Positions 46,236 to 59,873 of a stretch of DNA of 64,000 bases are shown one piece after another. The stretch lies in contig OW121743.1 in the NCBI GenBank assembly GCA_933228675.1, positions 79,851,995 to 79,915,994 on the forward strand, given 5' to 3'. Below the pieces are notes generated by a model, which ran no database searches, was not told the DNA's origin, and saw nothing but the letters and a program-made list of their open reading frames with translations. Origin of the DNA: Stomorhina lunata (taxonomy: Eukaryota; Arthropoda; Insecta; Diptera; Rhiniidae). The stretch's first letter is position 1. Each line of letters begins with the position of its first letter. The translations under genes and the position numbers were made by a program.

Positions 46236-49200
46236 GAAAAATTGACAAAATTTTTCAAAAATTTCTTAATTTTATAGGCAATTTTTCAAAAAAAAAAAAA
46301 TCCTATAAAAATAAGAAATTTTTGAAAAACTTCCTTTAAAAATAAGAAATCTTTTGAAAATTTCCTATAAAAATAAGAAATCTTTTAAAAATTTCCTATA
46401 AAAATAAGACATTTTTTAAAAATTTCCTTTCAAAATAAGAAATTTTTGAAAAATTTCCAATAAAAACAAGAAATTTTTGAAAAATTTCCAATAAAAAAAA
46501 ATTTTGAAAAATTTCCTATAAAAATAAGAAAATTTTGAAAAATTTCCTATAAAAATAAGAAATTTTTGAAAAATTTCCTATAAAAATAAGAAATTTTTGA
46601 AAAATTTCCTATAAATATAAAAAATTTTTAAAAATTTCCTATACAAATAAGAAATTTTTGAAAAATTTCCTATAAAAATAAGAAATTTTTGAAACATTTC
46701 CTATAAAAATAAGAAATTTTCGAAAAATTTCCTATAAAAATAAGAAATTTCTGAAAAATTTCATATAAAAATAAGAAATTTTTGAAAAATTTCTTATAAA
46801 AATAAGAAATTTTTGAAAAATTTCCTATCAAAAAAAGTAATTTTCGAAAAATTTCCTATAAAAATAAGAAATTTTTGAAAAATTTACTATAAATATAAGA
46901 AATTTTTAAAAATTTCCTATAAAAATAAGAAATTTTTGAAAAATTTCCTATAAAAATAAGAAATTTTTGAAAAATTTCCTATAAAAATAAGAAATTTTTG
47001 AAAAATTTCCTATAAAAATAAGAAATTTTCGAAAAATTTCCTATAAAAATAAGAAATTTTCGAAAAATTTCCTATAAAAATAAGAAATTTTTGAAAAATT
47101 TCTATAAAAATAAGAAATTTTTGAAAAATTTCCAATAAAAATAAAAAATTTTTGAAAAATTTCTTATAAAAATAAGAAATATTTGAAAAATTTCTTATAA
47201 AAATAAGAAATTTTTGAAAAATTTCTTATAAAAAAAGAAATTTTTGAAAAATTTCTTATCAAAATAAGAAATTTTTGAAAAATTTCTTATATAAATAAGA
47301 AATTCTGAAAAATTTCTTATAAAAATAAGAAATTTTTGAAAAATTTCTTATAAAAATAAGAAATTTTTGAAAAATTTCCTATAAAAATAAGAAATTTTTG
47401 AAAAATTTCCTATAAAAATAAGAAATTTTTGAAAAATTTCCTATAAAAATAAGAAAATTTTGAAAAATTTCCTATAAAAATAAGAAATTTTTGAAAAATT
47501 TCCTATAAAAATAAGAAAGTTTTGAAAAATTTCCTATAAAAATAAGAAATTTTTGAAAATTTTCCTATAAAAAAAAGAAATTTTTGAAAAATTTCCTATA
47601 AAACTAAGAACTTTTTGAAAAATTTCCTATAAAAATAAGAAATTTTTGAAAAATTTCCAATAAAAATAAGAAATTTTTGAAAAATTTCCAATAAAAATAA
47701 GACATTTTTGAAAAATTTCTTATAAAAATAAGAAATTTTTGAAAAATTTCTTATAAAAATAAGAAATTTTTCTTATAAAAATAAGAAATTTTTGAAAAAT
47801 TTCTTATAAAAATAAGAAATTTTTCTTATAAAAATAAGAAATTTTTGAAAAATTTCTTATAAAAATAAGAAAATTTTGAAAAATTTCTTATAAAAATTAG
47901 AAATTTTTGAAAAATTTCTTATAAAAATTAGAAATTTTTGAAAAATTTCTTATAAAAATAAGAAATTTTTGAAAAATTTCTTATAAAAATAATAAATTTT
48001 TGAAAAATTTCTTGTAAAAATAAGAAATTTTTAAAAAAATTTCTTATAAAAATAAGAAATTTTTAAAAAATTTCTTATAAAAATAAGAAATTTTTGAAAA
48101 ATTTCTTATAAAAATAAGAAATTTTTGAAAAATTTCTTATAAAAATAAGAAATTTTTGAAAAATTTCTTATAAAAATAAGAAATTTTTGAAAAATTTCTT
48201 ATAAAAATAAGAAATTTTTGAAAAATTTCTTATAAAAATAAGAAATTTTTGAAAAATTTCTTATAAAAATAAGAAATTTTTGAAAAATTTCTTATAAAAA
48301 TAAGAAATTTTTGAAAAATTTCTTATAAAAATAAGAAATTTTTGAAAAATTTCTTATAAAAATAATAAATTTTTGAAAAATTTCTTATAAAAATAAGAAA
48401 TTTTTGAAAAATTTCTTATAAAAATAAGAAATTTTTGAAAAATTTCTTATAAAAATAAGAAATTTTTGAAAAATTTCTTATAAAAATAAGAAATTTTTGA
48501 AAAATTTCTTATAAAAATAAGAAATTTTTGAAAAATTTCTTATAAAAATAAGAAATTTTTGAAAAATTTCTTATAAAAATAAGAAATTTTTGAAAAATTT
48601 CTTATAAAAATAAGAAATTTTTGAAAATTTTCTTATAAAAATAAGAAATTTTTGAAAAATTTCTTATAAAAATAAGAAATTTTTGAAAAATTTCTTATAA
48701 AAATAAGAAATTTTTGAAAAATTTCTTATAAAAATAAGAAATTTTTGAAAAATTTCTTATAAAAATAAGAAATTTTTGAAAAATTTCTTATAAAAATAAG
48801 AAATTTTTGAAAAATTTCTTATAAAAATAAGAAATTTTTGAAAAATTTCTTATAAAAATAAGAAATTTTTGAAAAAATTCTTATAAAAATATGAAATTTT
48901 TGAAAAATTTGTTATAAAAATATGAAATTTTTGAAAAATTTCTTATAAAAATAAGAAATTTTTGAAAAATTTCTTATAAAAATAAGAAATTTTTGAAAAA
49001 TTTCTTATAAAAATAAGAAATTTTTGAAAAATTTCTTATAAAAATAAGAAATTTTTGAAATATTTCTTATAAAAATAAGAAATTTTTGAAAAATTTCTTA
49101 TAAAAATAAGAAATTTTTGAAAAATTTCTTATAAAAATAAGAAATTTTTGAAAAATTTCTTATAAAAATAAGAAATTTTTGAAAAATTTCTTATAAAAAT

Positions 49201-49800
49201 AAGAAATTTTTGAAAAATTTCTTATAAAAATAAGAAATTTTTGAAAAATTTCTTATAAAAATAAGAAATTTTTGAAAAATTTCTTATAAAAATAAGAAAT
49301 TTTTGAAAAATTTCTTATAAAAATAAGAAATTTTTGAAAAATTTCTTATAAAAATAAGAAATTTTTGAGAAATTTCTTATAAAAGAAAGAAATTTTTCAA
49401 AAATTTTTTATTTTTATTTTATTTTTTATTTTTATAAGAAATTTTTCAAAAATTTCCTATTTTTAAAAGAAATTTTCCAAATATTTCATATTTTTATAAG
49501 AAATTTTTAAAAAATTTTTTATTTTTACAGAAAATTTTTAAAAAATTTATTGCTTTTTAAATTTTTTAAGAATTTCTTACTTTTATAAGAAATTTTTCAA
49601 AAATTTCTTATTTTTTAGGAAATTTTTCAAAGATTTCTTATTTTTTTAGGAAATTTTTCAAAAATTTCTTATTTTTATAGGAAATTTTTTTAAAAATTTC
49701 TTATTTTTATAGGAAATTTTAAAAAAATTCATTTTTATAGAAAATTTTTCAAAAATTTCTTATTTTTAATGGAAAATTTAAAAAAATTTCTCTTTGCTTG
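46236..49800 (-). repeat. 31-bp minisatellite array D with strand switches
   Basis: About 115 copies. The main body (about 46300-49385) is in minus orientation, while both ends (46236-46285 and 49390-49800) are in plus orientation. In the left half the unit ends TTTCCTAT; from about 47150 it becomes TTTCTTAT, which completes a dyad of 13-bp arms (ATAAGAAATTTTT) around one G, with an AAAA linker. The block 48060-49370 is nearly perfect copy to copy, the youngest-looking part. Confidence 0.95.
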
Positions 49801-50818
49801 AGAAAATATTTTCAAAATTTTTTTATTTCTATTTAAAATTTTTTGATTGATTTTACGCTTTTAAGTAACCAATTCCTTATCATTATGTGAATTTTTGCTC
49901 TTACTTCAAACAATAAAAAAAAAATTATACATTTTTTTATGAAGAGATTCAATTTCAGTTTCATTTTTCAAAAAATGCATAAGATTTTGGTTCCGTATAC
50001 GTAATCCAAACAAAAGTGTGAATTAAAAGCAGAAAAAAAATACAATTGTTATAATAATTTATAGTAAGAGATATAAAAAAATAAACATATAAAAATGTTG
50101 AATTTAATTGTTACAACAAAGATTTTTGATAAAATATTATAAAACAAATAATGAGCGGGTAATTGTTAAACGAAATCTAACATTTGAAAGATTAACACTT
50201 TATGGACTGTTCTAAAAATTATAATATAATAAAATTTTGAATTTTTGGTTTTGTTATTTAAAAATTTATAGCAAAAATATAATTGAAAAATTGAGATATA
50301 TTTTCCAAATACTTAGTTGTTCTTCAAAGCTACACCTTAGGCTAATAATGGGTTAAATATTCGGGATATTTTTAAACAAAATTAGTTTTCAAATCCTCAA
50401 ATAAATTAAAGCAAGAATTTTTTAAATTATTTAAAATTTTTTTTAACAAATAAAAATTTCAATTATGGAATTAATTTTAAATTCATCTGAACTTTTGAAT
50501 TTGTTAATAATCTTCTTTGTAATTATTTGAAGATTCTTTAAATGGCTTTAGCTTGTTTTTATTGCAAACTGGTATTTTTTATATTTTAAAATAAAATTAA
50601 ATGTCAAGTTGATGTTATTCGTGAACAATAAATTTTTCAGACAAATTTTAATATTGAACTTATAAATATGCATGTTTTAATTAATGATTAAACTAATCTA
50701 AGAAAAGTTTAAAAACTTGTTTCAAAATCTTTGATACTAGAGCTTCAGCAGTCACAGCGACTTCAAAAGACTTTATCAAAAACTATTAATACTAGTCAAC
50801 AAAATCAAACTTAAGTAA
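49801..50818. other. AT-rich unique DNA
   Basis: Nothing recognised. Confidence 0.55.
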
Positions 50819-53800
50819 AATTTTGATAATTAGTTTTTAGTAAAATTTTGATCAAAATTTTTCTTTAGTAAAATTTTGATGAAAATTTTTCTTTAGTAAA
50901 ATTTTGATCAAAATTTTTCTTTAGTAAAATTTTGATCAAAATTTTTCTTTAGTAAAATTTTGATCAAAATTTTTCTTTAGTAAAATTTTGATCAAAATTT
51001 TTCTTTAGTAAAATTTTGATCAAAATTTTTCTTTAGTAAAGTTTTGATCAAAATTTTTTTTTAGTAAAATTTTGATCAAAATTTTTCTTTAGTAAAATTT
51101 TGATCAAAATTTTTCTTTAGTAAAATTTTGATCAAAATTTTTCTTTAGTAAAATTTTTATCAAAATTTTTCTTTAGTAAAATTTTGATCAAAATTTTTGT
51201 TTAGTAAAATTTTTATCAACATTTTTCTTTAGTAAAATTTTGATCAAAATTTTTCTTTAGTAAAATTTTTATCAAAATTTTTCTTTAGTAAAATTTTTAT
51301 CAAAATTTTTCTTTAGTAAAATTTTTATCAAAATTTTTCTTTAGTAAAATTTTGATCAAAATTTTTCTTTAGTAAAATTTTGATCAAAATTTTTCTTTAG
51401 TAAAATTTTGATCAAAATTTTTCTTTAGTAAAATTTTGATCAAAATTTTTATTTAGTAAAATTTTGATCAAAATTTTGATCAAAATTTTTTTTTAGTAAA
51501 ATTTTTATCAAAATTTTTCTTTAGTAAAATTTTTATCAAAATTTTTCTTTAGTAAAATTTTGATCAAAATTTTTCTTTAGTAAAATTTTTATCAAAATTT
51601 TTCTTTAGTAAAATTTTTATCAAAATTTTTCTTTAGTAAAATTTTGATCAAAATTTTTCTTTAGTGAAATTTTGATCAAAATTTTTCTTTAGTAAAATTT
51701 TGATCAAAATTTTTCTTTAGTAAAATTTTGATCAAAATTTTTCTTTAGTAAAATTTTGATCAAAATTTTTCTTTAGTAAAATTTTGATCAAAATTTTTCT
51801 TTAGTAAAATTTTGATCAAAATTTTTCTTTAGTAAAATTTTGATCAAAATTTTTCTTTAGTAAAATTTTGATCAAAATTTTTCTTTAGTAAAATTTTGAT
51901 CAAAATTTTTTTTTAGTAAAAATTTTGATCAAAATTTTTCTTTAGTGAAAATTTTGATCAAAATTTTTCTTTAGTGAAAATTTTGATCAAAATTTTTCTT
52001 TAGTGAAAATTTTGATCAAAATTTTTCTTTAGTGAAAATTTTGATCAAAATTTTTCTTTAGTGAAAATTTTGATCAAAATTTTTCTTTAGTAAAATTTTG
52101 TTCAAAATTTGGCTTTAGTAAAATTTTGTTCAAAATTTGGCTTTAGTAAAATTTTGTTCAAAATTTGGCTTTAGTAAAATTTTGTTCAAAATTTTTCTTT
52201 AGTAAAATTTTGATCAAAATTTTTCTTTAGTAAAATTTTGATCAAAATTTTTCTTTAGTTAAATTTTGATCAAAATTTTTCTTTAGTAAAATTTTGATCA
52301 AAATTTTTCTTTAGTAAAATTTTGATCAAAATTTTTCTTTAGTATAATTTTGATCAAAATTTTTCTTTAGTAAAATTTTGATCAAAATTTTTCTTTAGTA
52401 AAATTTTGATCAAAATTTTTCTTTAGTAAAATTTTGATCAAAATTTTTTTTTAGTAAAAATTTTGATCAAAATTTTTCTTTAGTGAAAATTTTGATCAAA
52501 ATTTTTCTTTAGTGAAAATTTTGATCAAAATTTTTCTTTAGTGAAAATTTTGATCAAAATTTTTCTTTAGTAAAATTTTGATCAAAATTTTTCTTTAGTA
52601 AAATTTTGATCAAAATTTTTCTTTAGTAAAATTTTGATCAAAATTTCTCTTTAGTAAAATTTTGATCAAAATTTTTCTTTAGTAAAATTTTGATCAAAAT
52701 TTTTCTTTAGTAAAATTTTGATCAAAATTTTTCTTTAGTAAAATTTTGATCAAAATTTTTCTTTAGTAAAATTTTGATCAAAATTTTTCTTTAGTAAAAT
52801 TTTGATCAAAATTTTTCTTTAGTAAAATTTTGATCAAAATTTTTCTTTAGTAAAATTTTGATCAAAATTTTTCTTTAGTAAAATTTTGATCAAAATTTTT
52901 CTTTAGTAAAATTTTGATCAAAATTTTTCTTTAGTAAAATTTTGATCAAAATTTTTCTTTAGTAAAATTTTGATCAAAATTTTTCTTTAGTAAAATTTTG
53001 ATCAAAATTTTTCTGTAGTAAAATTTTGATCAAAATATTTCTTAAGTAAAATTTTGATCAAAATTTTTCTTTAGTAAAATTTTGATCAAAATTTTTCTTT
53101 AGTAAAATTTTGATCAAAATATTTCTTAGGTAAAAGTTTGATCAAAATTTTTTTTTTGTAAAATTTTGATCAAAATTTTTCTTTAGTAAAATTCTGAACA
53201 AAATTTGTCTTTAGTAAAATTTTGATCAAAATTTGTCTTTAGTAAAATTTTGATCAAAATTTGTCTTTAGTAAAATTTTGATCAAAATTTTTCTTAAGTA
53301 AAATTTTGATCAAAATTTTTCTTTAGTAAAATTTTGATCAAAATTTTTCTTTAGTAAAATTTTGATCAAAATTTTTCTTTAGTGAAATTTTGATCAAAAT
53401 TTTTCTTTAGTAAAATTTTGATCAAAATTTTTCTTTAGTAAAATTTTGATCAAAATTTTTCTTTAGTAAAATTTTGATCAAAATTTTTCTTTAGTAAAAT
53501 TTTGTTTACTAAAGAAAAATTTTGATCAAAATTTTACTAAAGAAAAATTTTGATCAAAATTTTTCTTTAGTAAAATTTTGATCAAAATTTTTCTTTAGTA
53601 AAATTTTGATCAAAATTTTTCTTTAGTAAAATTTTGATCAAAATTTCTCTTTAGTAAAATTTTGATCAAAATTTTTCTTTAGTAAAATTTTGATCAAAAT
53701 TTTTCTTTAGTAAAATTTTGATCAAAATTTTTCTTTAGTAAAATTTTGATCAAAATTTTTCTTTAGTAAAATTTTGATCAAAATTTTTCTTTAGTAAAAT

Positions 53801-55345
53801 TTTGATCAAAATTTTTCTTTAGTAAAATTTTGATCAAAATTTTTCTTTAGTAAAATTTTGATCAAAATTTTTCTTTAGTAAAATTTTGATCAAAATTTTT
53901 CTTTAGTAAAATTTTGATCAAAATTTTTCTTTAGTAAAATTTTGATCAAAATTTTTCTTTAGTAAAATTTTGATCAAAATTTTTCTTTAGTAAAATTTTT
54001 ATCAAAATTTTTCTTTAGTAAAATTTTGATCAAAATTTTTCTTTAGTAAAATTTTTATCAAAATTTTTCTTTAGTAAAATTTTTATCAAAATTTTTCTTT
54101 AGTAAAATTTTTATCAAAATTTTTCTTTAGTAAAATTTTGATCAAAATTTTTCTTTAGTAAAATTTTGATCAAAATTTTTCTTTAGTAAAAATTTTGATC
54201 AAAATTTTTCTTTAGTAAAATTTTGATCAAAATTTTTCTTTAGTAAAATTTTGATCAAAATTTTTCTTTAGTAAAATTTTGATCAAAATTTTTCTTTAGT
54301 GAAAATTTTGATCAAAATTTTTCTTTAGTGAAAATTTTGATCAAAATTTTTCTTTAGTGAAAATTTTGATCAAAATTTTTCTTTAGTGAAAATTTTGATC
54401 AAAATTTTTCTTTAGTGAAAATTTTGATCAAAATTTTTCTTTAGTAAAATTTTGTTCAAAATTTGGCTTTAGTAAAATTTTGTTCAAAATTTGGCTTTAG
54501 TAAAATTTTGTTCAAAATCTGTCTTTAGTAAAATTTTGTTTAAAATTTGTCTTTAGGAAAATTTTGTTGAAAATTAGTATTTAGTAAAATTTTGTTCACA
54601 ATTTGTCTTTAGTAAAATTTTGTTCAAAATTTGTCTTTAGTAAAATTTTGATCAAAATTTTTCTTTAGTAAAATTTTGATCAAAATTTTTCTTTAGTAAA
54701 ATTTTGATCAAAATTTTTCTTTAGTAAAATTTTGTACAAAATTTGTCTTAAGAAAAATTTTGTTGAAAATTAGTTTTTAGTAAAATTTTGTTTAAAATTT
54801 GTCTTTAGTAAAATTTTGTTCAAAATTCGTGTTTAGTAAAATTTTGTTCTAAATTTGTCTTTAGTAAAATTTTGTTTAAAATTTGTCTTTAGTAAAATTT
54901 TGTTCAAAATTCGTGTTTAGTAAAATTTTGTTGAAAATTTGTTTTTAGTAAAATTTTGTCCAAAATTTGGCTTTAGTAAAATTTTGTGCGAAATTCGTCT
55001 TTAGTAAAATTTTGTTCAAAATTTGGCTTTAGTAAAATTTTGTTTAAAATTTGTCTTTAGGAAAATTTTGTTGAAAATTAGTATTTAGTAAAAATTTTGC
55101 TTAAAATTTGTCTTTAGTAAAATTTTGTTTAAAATTTGTCTGTAGTAAAATTTTGTTCAAAATTTGGCTTTAGTAAAATTTTGTTTAAAATTTGTCTTTA
55201 GGAAAATTTTGTTAAAAATTAGTATTTAGTAAAAATTTTGTTTAAAATTTGTCTTTAGTAAAATTTTGTTAAAAATTTGTCTTAAGTAAAAATTTGTTCA
55301 AAATTTGTCTTAAGAAAAATTTTGTTCAAAATATATCTTTATTAA
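50819..55345 (+). repeat. 28-bp GATC minisatellite array I
   Basis: About 160 copies of a 28-bp unit: the 20-bp perfect palindrome AAAATTTTGATCAAAATTTT plus the linker TCTTTAGT. Variants mark higher-order structure: a run of GTGAAAATTTTGATC units followed by TTCAAAATTTGGC units occurs at about 51945-52190 and again at 54295-54510. The right end (54510-55345) is diverged, TTGTTCAAAATTTGTC type. The 31 bp and 28 bp families are distinct. Confidence 0.96.
53505..53558 (-). repeat. Two inverted units inside array I
   Basis: Here the array switches to TTTACTAAAGAAAAATTTTG for about two units and switches back at the palindromic GATC core, a micro-inversion of roughly 50 bp. Confidence 0.85.
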
Positions 55346-56861
55346 TATTTAATCAAAATTTTGGTGTTCTGTAATCATAATGTAATTGACCTAGAATCAT
55401 AACATAATGTCAGTAGATTAAGAACTCAACTATTAGATTTATATTCACATTTAGAATTAAATCTTTAAGAAGTTATTAACATATTCTTAATTTAACATTA
55501 TTAACCTTAAATCTGCAATCATAATGTAATTGACCTAGAATCATAATATAATTCTACTAGATTAAAATCTCAACTATGAGTTTTATTTTTTTAATTTTAT
55601 CCAAATTAAGTGTTAAATTTTAAAAATGGCTGTTAGATGTTATATATTTAACATTCTTAACCTTTAATCAAGAATCTTGCCATTTTTGGTCCAAAAATGT
55701 CCAAATTAATGTCATACTTATTAAGAGGATTAATAAAATTTTGATTAATTAATAACCCATACCGAGTATTATTTAGACAAACATCTGACCATCCTTAACC
55801 TTAAAATTACCGACTTGATCACCATTTGATATTCTATGTTAAGAAGTCATAACCTCAAATTTTAAGCTTCACCAATTTAAAATGTCTTAAAATGACCAAC
55901 TAAATGTCACTCAAAATGGGAAGCTTAACTGAAGTCTTAAATTGAATATTAAAAATTAAAAAATAATTCTTCTCCATAATTTTCTTAATAAATTTATTTT
56001 GGCATTAAAAAAAATTTTAGAATATTTTAAATTAAATTTAAATTTTGCGCATTTTATCAAATGAAAAAAAATCATAAAATTGAGGCATTATTATACTGAA
56101 CGACCTTCACAAGGCAGATTTTTTTTGTTCGTGACTTTATAACCAGATTTTCTGAATATATTCGAATATTTTAAAATGATAACAAGATTTTTATTTTTGG
56201 TATCCAGTTGTTATTGTTTTCACTTTTTTTCGAAAAAATTTTATTTAAAAACTGTTATAAAATGTAAAACTGGAATTTCCGAAAAATAACTGAAGATGTT
56301 TTAAAATGGGTTTGGTTGATGGTGATAGCGATGGCGGTGATGTCCAGTGAATAACAACGAAAACCAGTTAATTGATTTTAATCAGTTTATAACATATTTT
56401 AGGCATAATTTAATACAAAATTATATAATAACGGGTGTAAAATGAAATGGAGACAAAAATATTTCAAGGTCTCAATTGAATTTCTTTTCGTTAGCTGCTT
56501 AACTTTCGTAAAAGCCATTTAAAATTGGTTTATTTGACTATTTTAAAGTCACTTAGAGGGAGCTCTCAAATAATTTCTTAACCAAGTAAAGCCTTATTAT
56601 GTTGTCATTTTAATCCATTACCGGGTAATTGAAATTTAATGTAAAATTTAAACTGTTTAGTAAATAATTATAAAGGCACTTGCTATCCCCATATTTGGTC
56701 ATAAGCTCATCATGATTTAAAAATAAAATTTTTATACACAGAGTGGCTAATGTAAGCTGCTACAAAACAAAAAAGTGATAACCTGTTCCATTTTTTCTTT
56801 GATTTTATCCCTTTCAGACCTGAAGCAAAACTACCAGGAATTTTTTCTAAAAACATCAAAA
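55346..56861. other. Spacer between GATC arrays, with direct repeat
   Basis: Unique AT-rich DNA except for a direct repeat: about 75 bp at 55368-55442 recurs at 55511-55585 (ATCATAATGTAATTGACCTA and AGATTAA.A.CTCAACTAT in both). Nothing else recognised. Confidence 0.6.
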
Positions 56862-59235
56862 ATTGTTATTAGTAAAGTTTTGTTTAAAATTTGTCTTTAG
56901 TAAAATTTTTTATCAAAATTTGTCTTTAGTAAAATTTTGAACAAAATTTGTTTTTAGTAAAATTTTGATAAAAATCTGTCTTTAGAAAAACGTTAATCAA
57001 AATTTGTATTTAGTAAAATTTTGATCAAAATTTGTCTTGAGTAAAATTTTGATCAAAATTTGTTTTTAATAAAATTTTGATCAAAATTTGTCTTTAGTAA
57101 AATTTTGATCAAAATTTGTCTTTAGTAAAATTTTGATCAAAATTTGTCTTGAGTAAAATTTTGATCAAAATTTGTTTTTAATAAAATTTTGATCAAAATT
57201 TGTCTTTAGTAAAATTTTGATCAAAATTTGTCTTTAGTAAAATTTTGATCAAAATTTGTTTTTAGTTAAATTTTGATCAAAATTTGTCTTTAGTAAAATT
57301 TTGATCAAAATTTGTCTTCAGTAAAATTTTGATCAAAATTTGTCTTCAGTAAAATTTTGATCAAAATATGTCTTTAGTAAAATTTTGATCAAAATTTGTC
57401 TTTAGAAAAATTTTTATCAAAATTTGTCTTTAGTGAAAATTTTGATCAAAATTTGTCTTTAGTTAAATTTTGATCAAAATTTGTCTTTAGTTAAATTTTG
57501 ATCAAAATTTGTCTTTAGTTAAATTTTGATTAAAAGTTGTCTTAAGTAAAATTTTGATCAAAAATTGTCTTAAGTAAAATTTTGATCAAAATTTGTCTTT
57601 AGAAAAATTTTGATCAAAATTTGTCTTTAGTAAAATTTTGATCAAAATTTGTCTTTAGTAAAATTTTGATCAAAATTTGTCTTTAGTAAAATTTTGATCA
57701 AAATTTGTCTTTAGTAAAATTTTGATCAAAATTTGTCTTTAGTAAAATTTTGATCAAAATTTGTCTTTAGTAAAATTTTGATCAAAATTTGTCTTTAGTA
57801 AAATTTTGATCAAAATTTGTCTTTAGTAAAATTTTGATCAAAATTTGTGTTTAGTAAAATTTTGATCAAAATTTGTCTTTAGTAAAATTTTTATCAAAAT
57901 TTGTCTTTAGTAAAATTTTGATCAAAATTTGTCTTTAGTAAAATTTTGATCAAAATTTGTCTTTAGTAAAATTTTGATTAAAATTTGTCTTTAGTAAAAT
58001 TTTTGATCAAAATTTGTCTTTAGTAAAATTTTGAACAAAATTTGTTTTTAGTAAAACTTTGATAAAAATCTGTCTTTAGTAAAATTTTAATCAAAATTTG
58101 TCTTTTTGATCAAAATTTGTTTTTAGAAAAATTTTGATCAAAATTTGTCCTTAGAAAAATTTTGATCAAAATTTGTCTTTAGAAAAATTTTGATCAAAAT
58201 TTGTCCTTAGAAAAATTTTGATCAAAATTTGTCTTTAGAAAAATTTTGATCAAAATTTGTCTTTAGAAAAATTTTGATCAAAATTTGTCTTTAGAAAAAT
58301 CAAAATTGGTCTTTAGAAAAATTTTGATCAAAATTTGTCCTTAGAAAAATTTTAATCAAAATTTGTTTTTAAAAAAATTTTGATCAAAATTTGTCTTTAG
58401 TGAAAATTTTGATCAAAATTTGTCTTTAGTAAAATCTTGATCAAAATTTGTCTTAAGTAAAATTTTGATCAAAATTTGTCTTAAGTAAAATTTTGATCAA
58501 AATTTGTCTTAAGTAACATTTTGATCAAAATTTGTCTTAAGTAAAATTTTGATCAAAATTTGTCTAAAGTAAAATTTTGATCAAAATTTGTCTTTAGTAA
58601 AATTTTTATCAAAATTTGTCTTAAATAAAATTTTGATCAAAATTTGTCTTTAGTTAAATTTTGATCAAAATCTGTCTTTAGTAAAATTTTGAACAAATTT
58701 TGTCTTCAGTAAAATTTTTATCAAAATTTGTCTTTAGTAAAATTTTTATCAAAATTTATCTTTAGAAAAAGTTTGATCAAAATTTGTTTTTAGTAATATT
58801 TTGTTCAAAATTTGTCTTTAGTAAAATTTTGATCAAAATTTGTCTTAAGTAAAATTTTGATCAAAATTTGTCTTAAGTAAAATTTTGATCAAAATTTGTC
58901 TTAAGTAAAATTTTGATCAAAATTTGTCTTAAGTAAAATTTTGATCAAAATTTGTCTTTGGTAAAATTTTGATAAAAATTTGTCTTTAGTAAAATTTTGA
59001 ACAAAATTTGTCATAGATAAAATTTTGATCAAAATATGTCTTTAGTAAAATTTTGATAAAAAAATTGTCTTTAGAAAAATGTTGATCAAAATTTGTCTTT
59101 AGTAAAATTTTGTTTAAAATTTGTCTTTAGTAAAATTTTGTTTAAAATTTGTCTTTAGTAAAATTTTGTTCAAAATTTGTCTTTAGTAAAATTTTGTTCG
59201 AAATTTGTCTTTAGTAAAATTTTGATAAAAATTTA
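56862..59235 (+). repeat. 28-bp GATC minisatellite array J
   Basis: About 85 copies. The palindrome is AAATTTTGATCAAAATTT and the linker GTCTTTAGTA, so it differs from array I by the diagnostic TTTGTC. Subvariants CTTAAGTA and CTTTAGAAA are clustered. Confidence 0.95.
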
Positions 59236-59873
59236 CGCTTTAAAGGCTTTACAAAAAGTTATTTGAGTTTCTTAATGTAGCTAAATTTATTAGCCACCCT
59301 GTACATAACTATCTAATGATCATCATAGTTTTGAGAAAACAATAAAAGGTTTAAAAATAGTTAATTTGAAATTTTGTTACTTTTACGAACAATAGATACT
59401 TTCAAATTAAGGTCATATTTCTTAAGATTTTAGTATCTAATCATTTTATTTGACTGTAATATTTTATAAGAAATATTTGTCATTGAATCAAGTTTTATTC
59501 AAAATAAAATAATGAACACACAGAATGCATTCAAAATTTATTTCAATAACGTTATAAAAAATCTTTGAAGATTAAAGCTGATGATATCTTTATTAAGATG
59601 TTAAATATTTTAGAAATTTTAAATAAATTAGCACTTCTGCGTTATGAATATGATACCTTTTTATTGCGATCAATGCCGCTTCCATCTACTACAAATATTA
59701 TGTATATCATTCATCACTTCTTTAACATTGGTCATCTAAAATATTCGTGTTCCTTCCAAACTTTCTGGCAGCTAATATGCAAATTTATCCAAGGCCTTTC
59801 TTGAGCAAATCGACAAAAAATATATTAATCTAATTTTGTAGCAGAAATTATTTAAATCTGTTCATCGGTTCGG
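59236..59873. other. Spacer between inverted arrays J and K
   Basis: 638 bp of unique DNA that would be the loop of a J/K hairpin. The stretch 59640-59800 is less AT-rich. Its minus strand reads LPESLEGTRIF and TNVKEVMNDIHNICSRWKRH in neighbouring parts of one frame broken by stops, possibly a decayed coding sequence. Confidence 0.4.
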
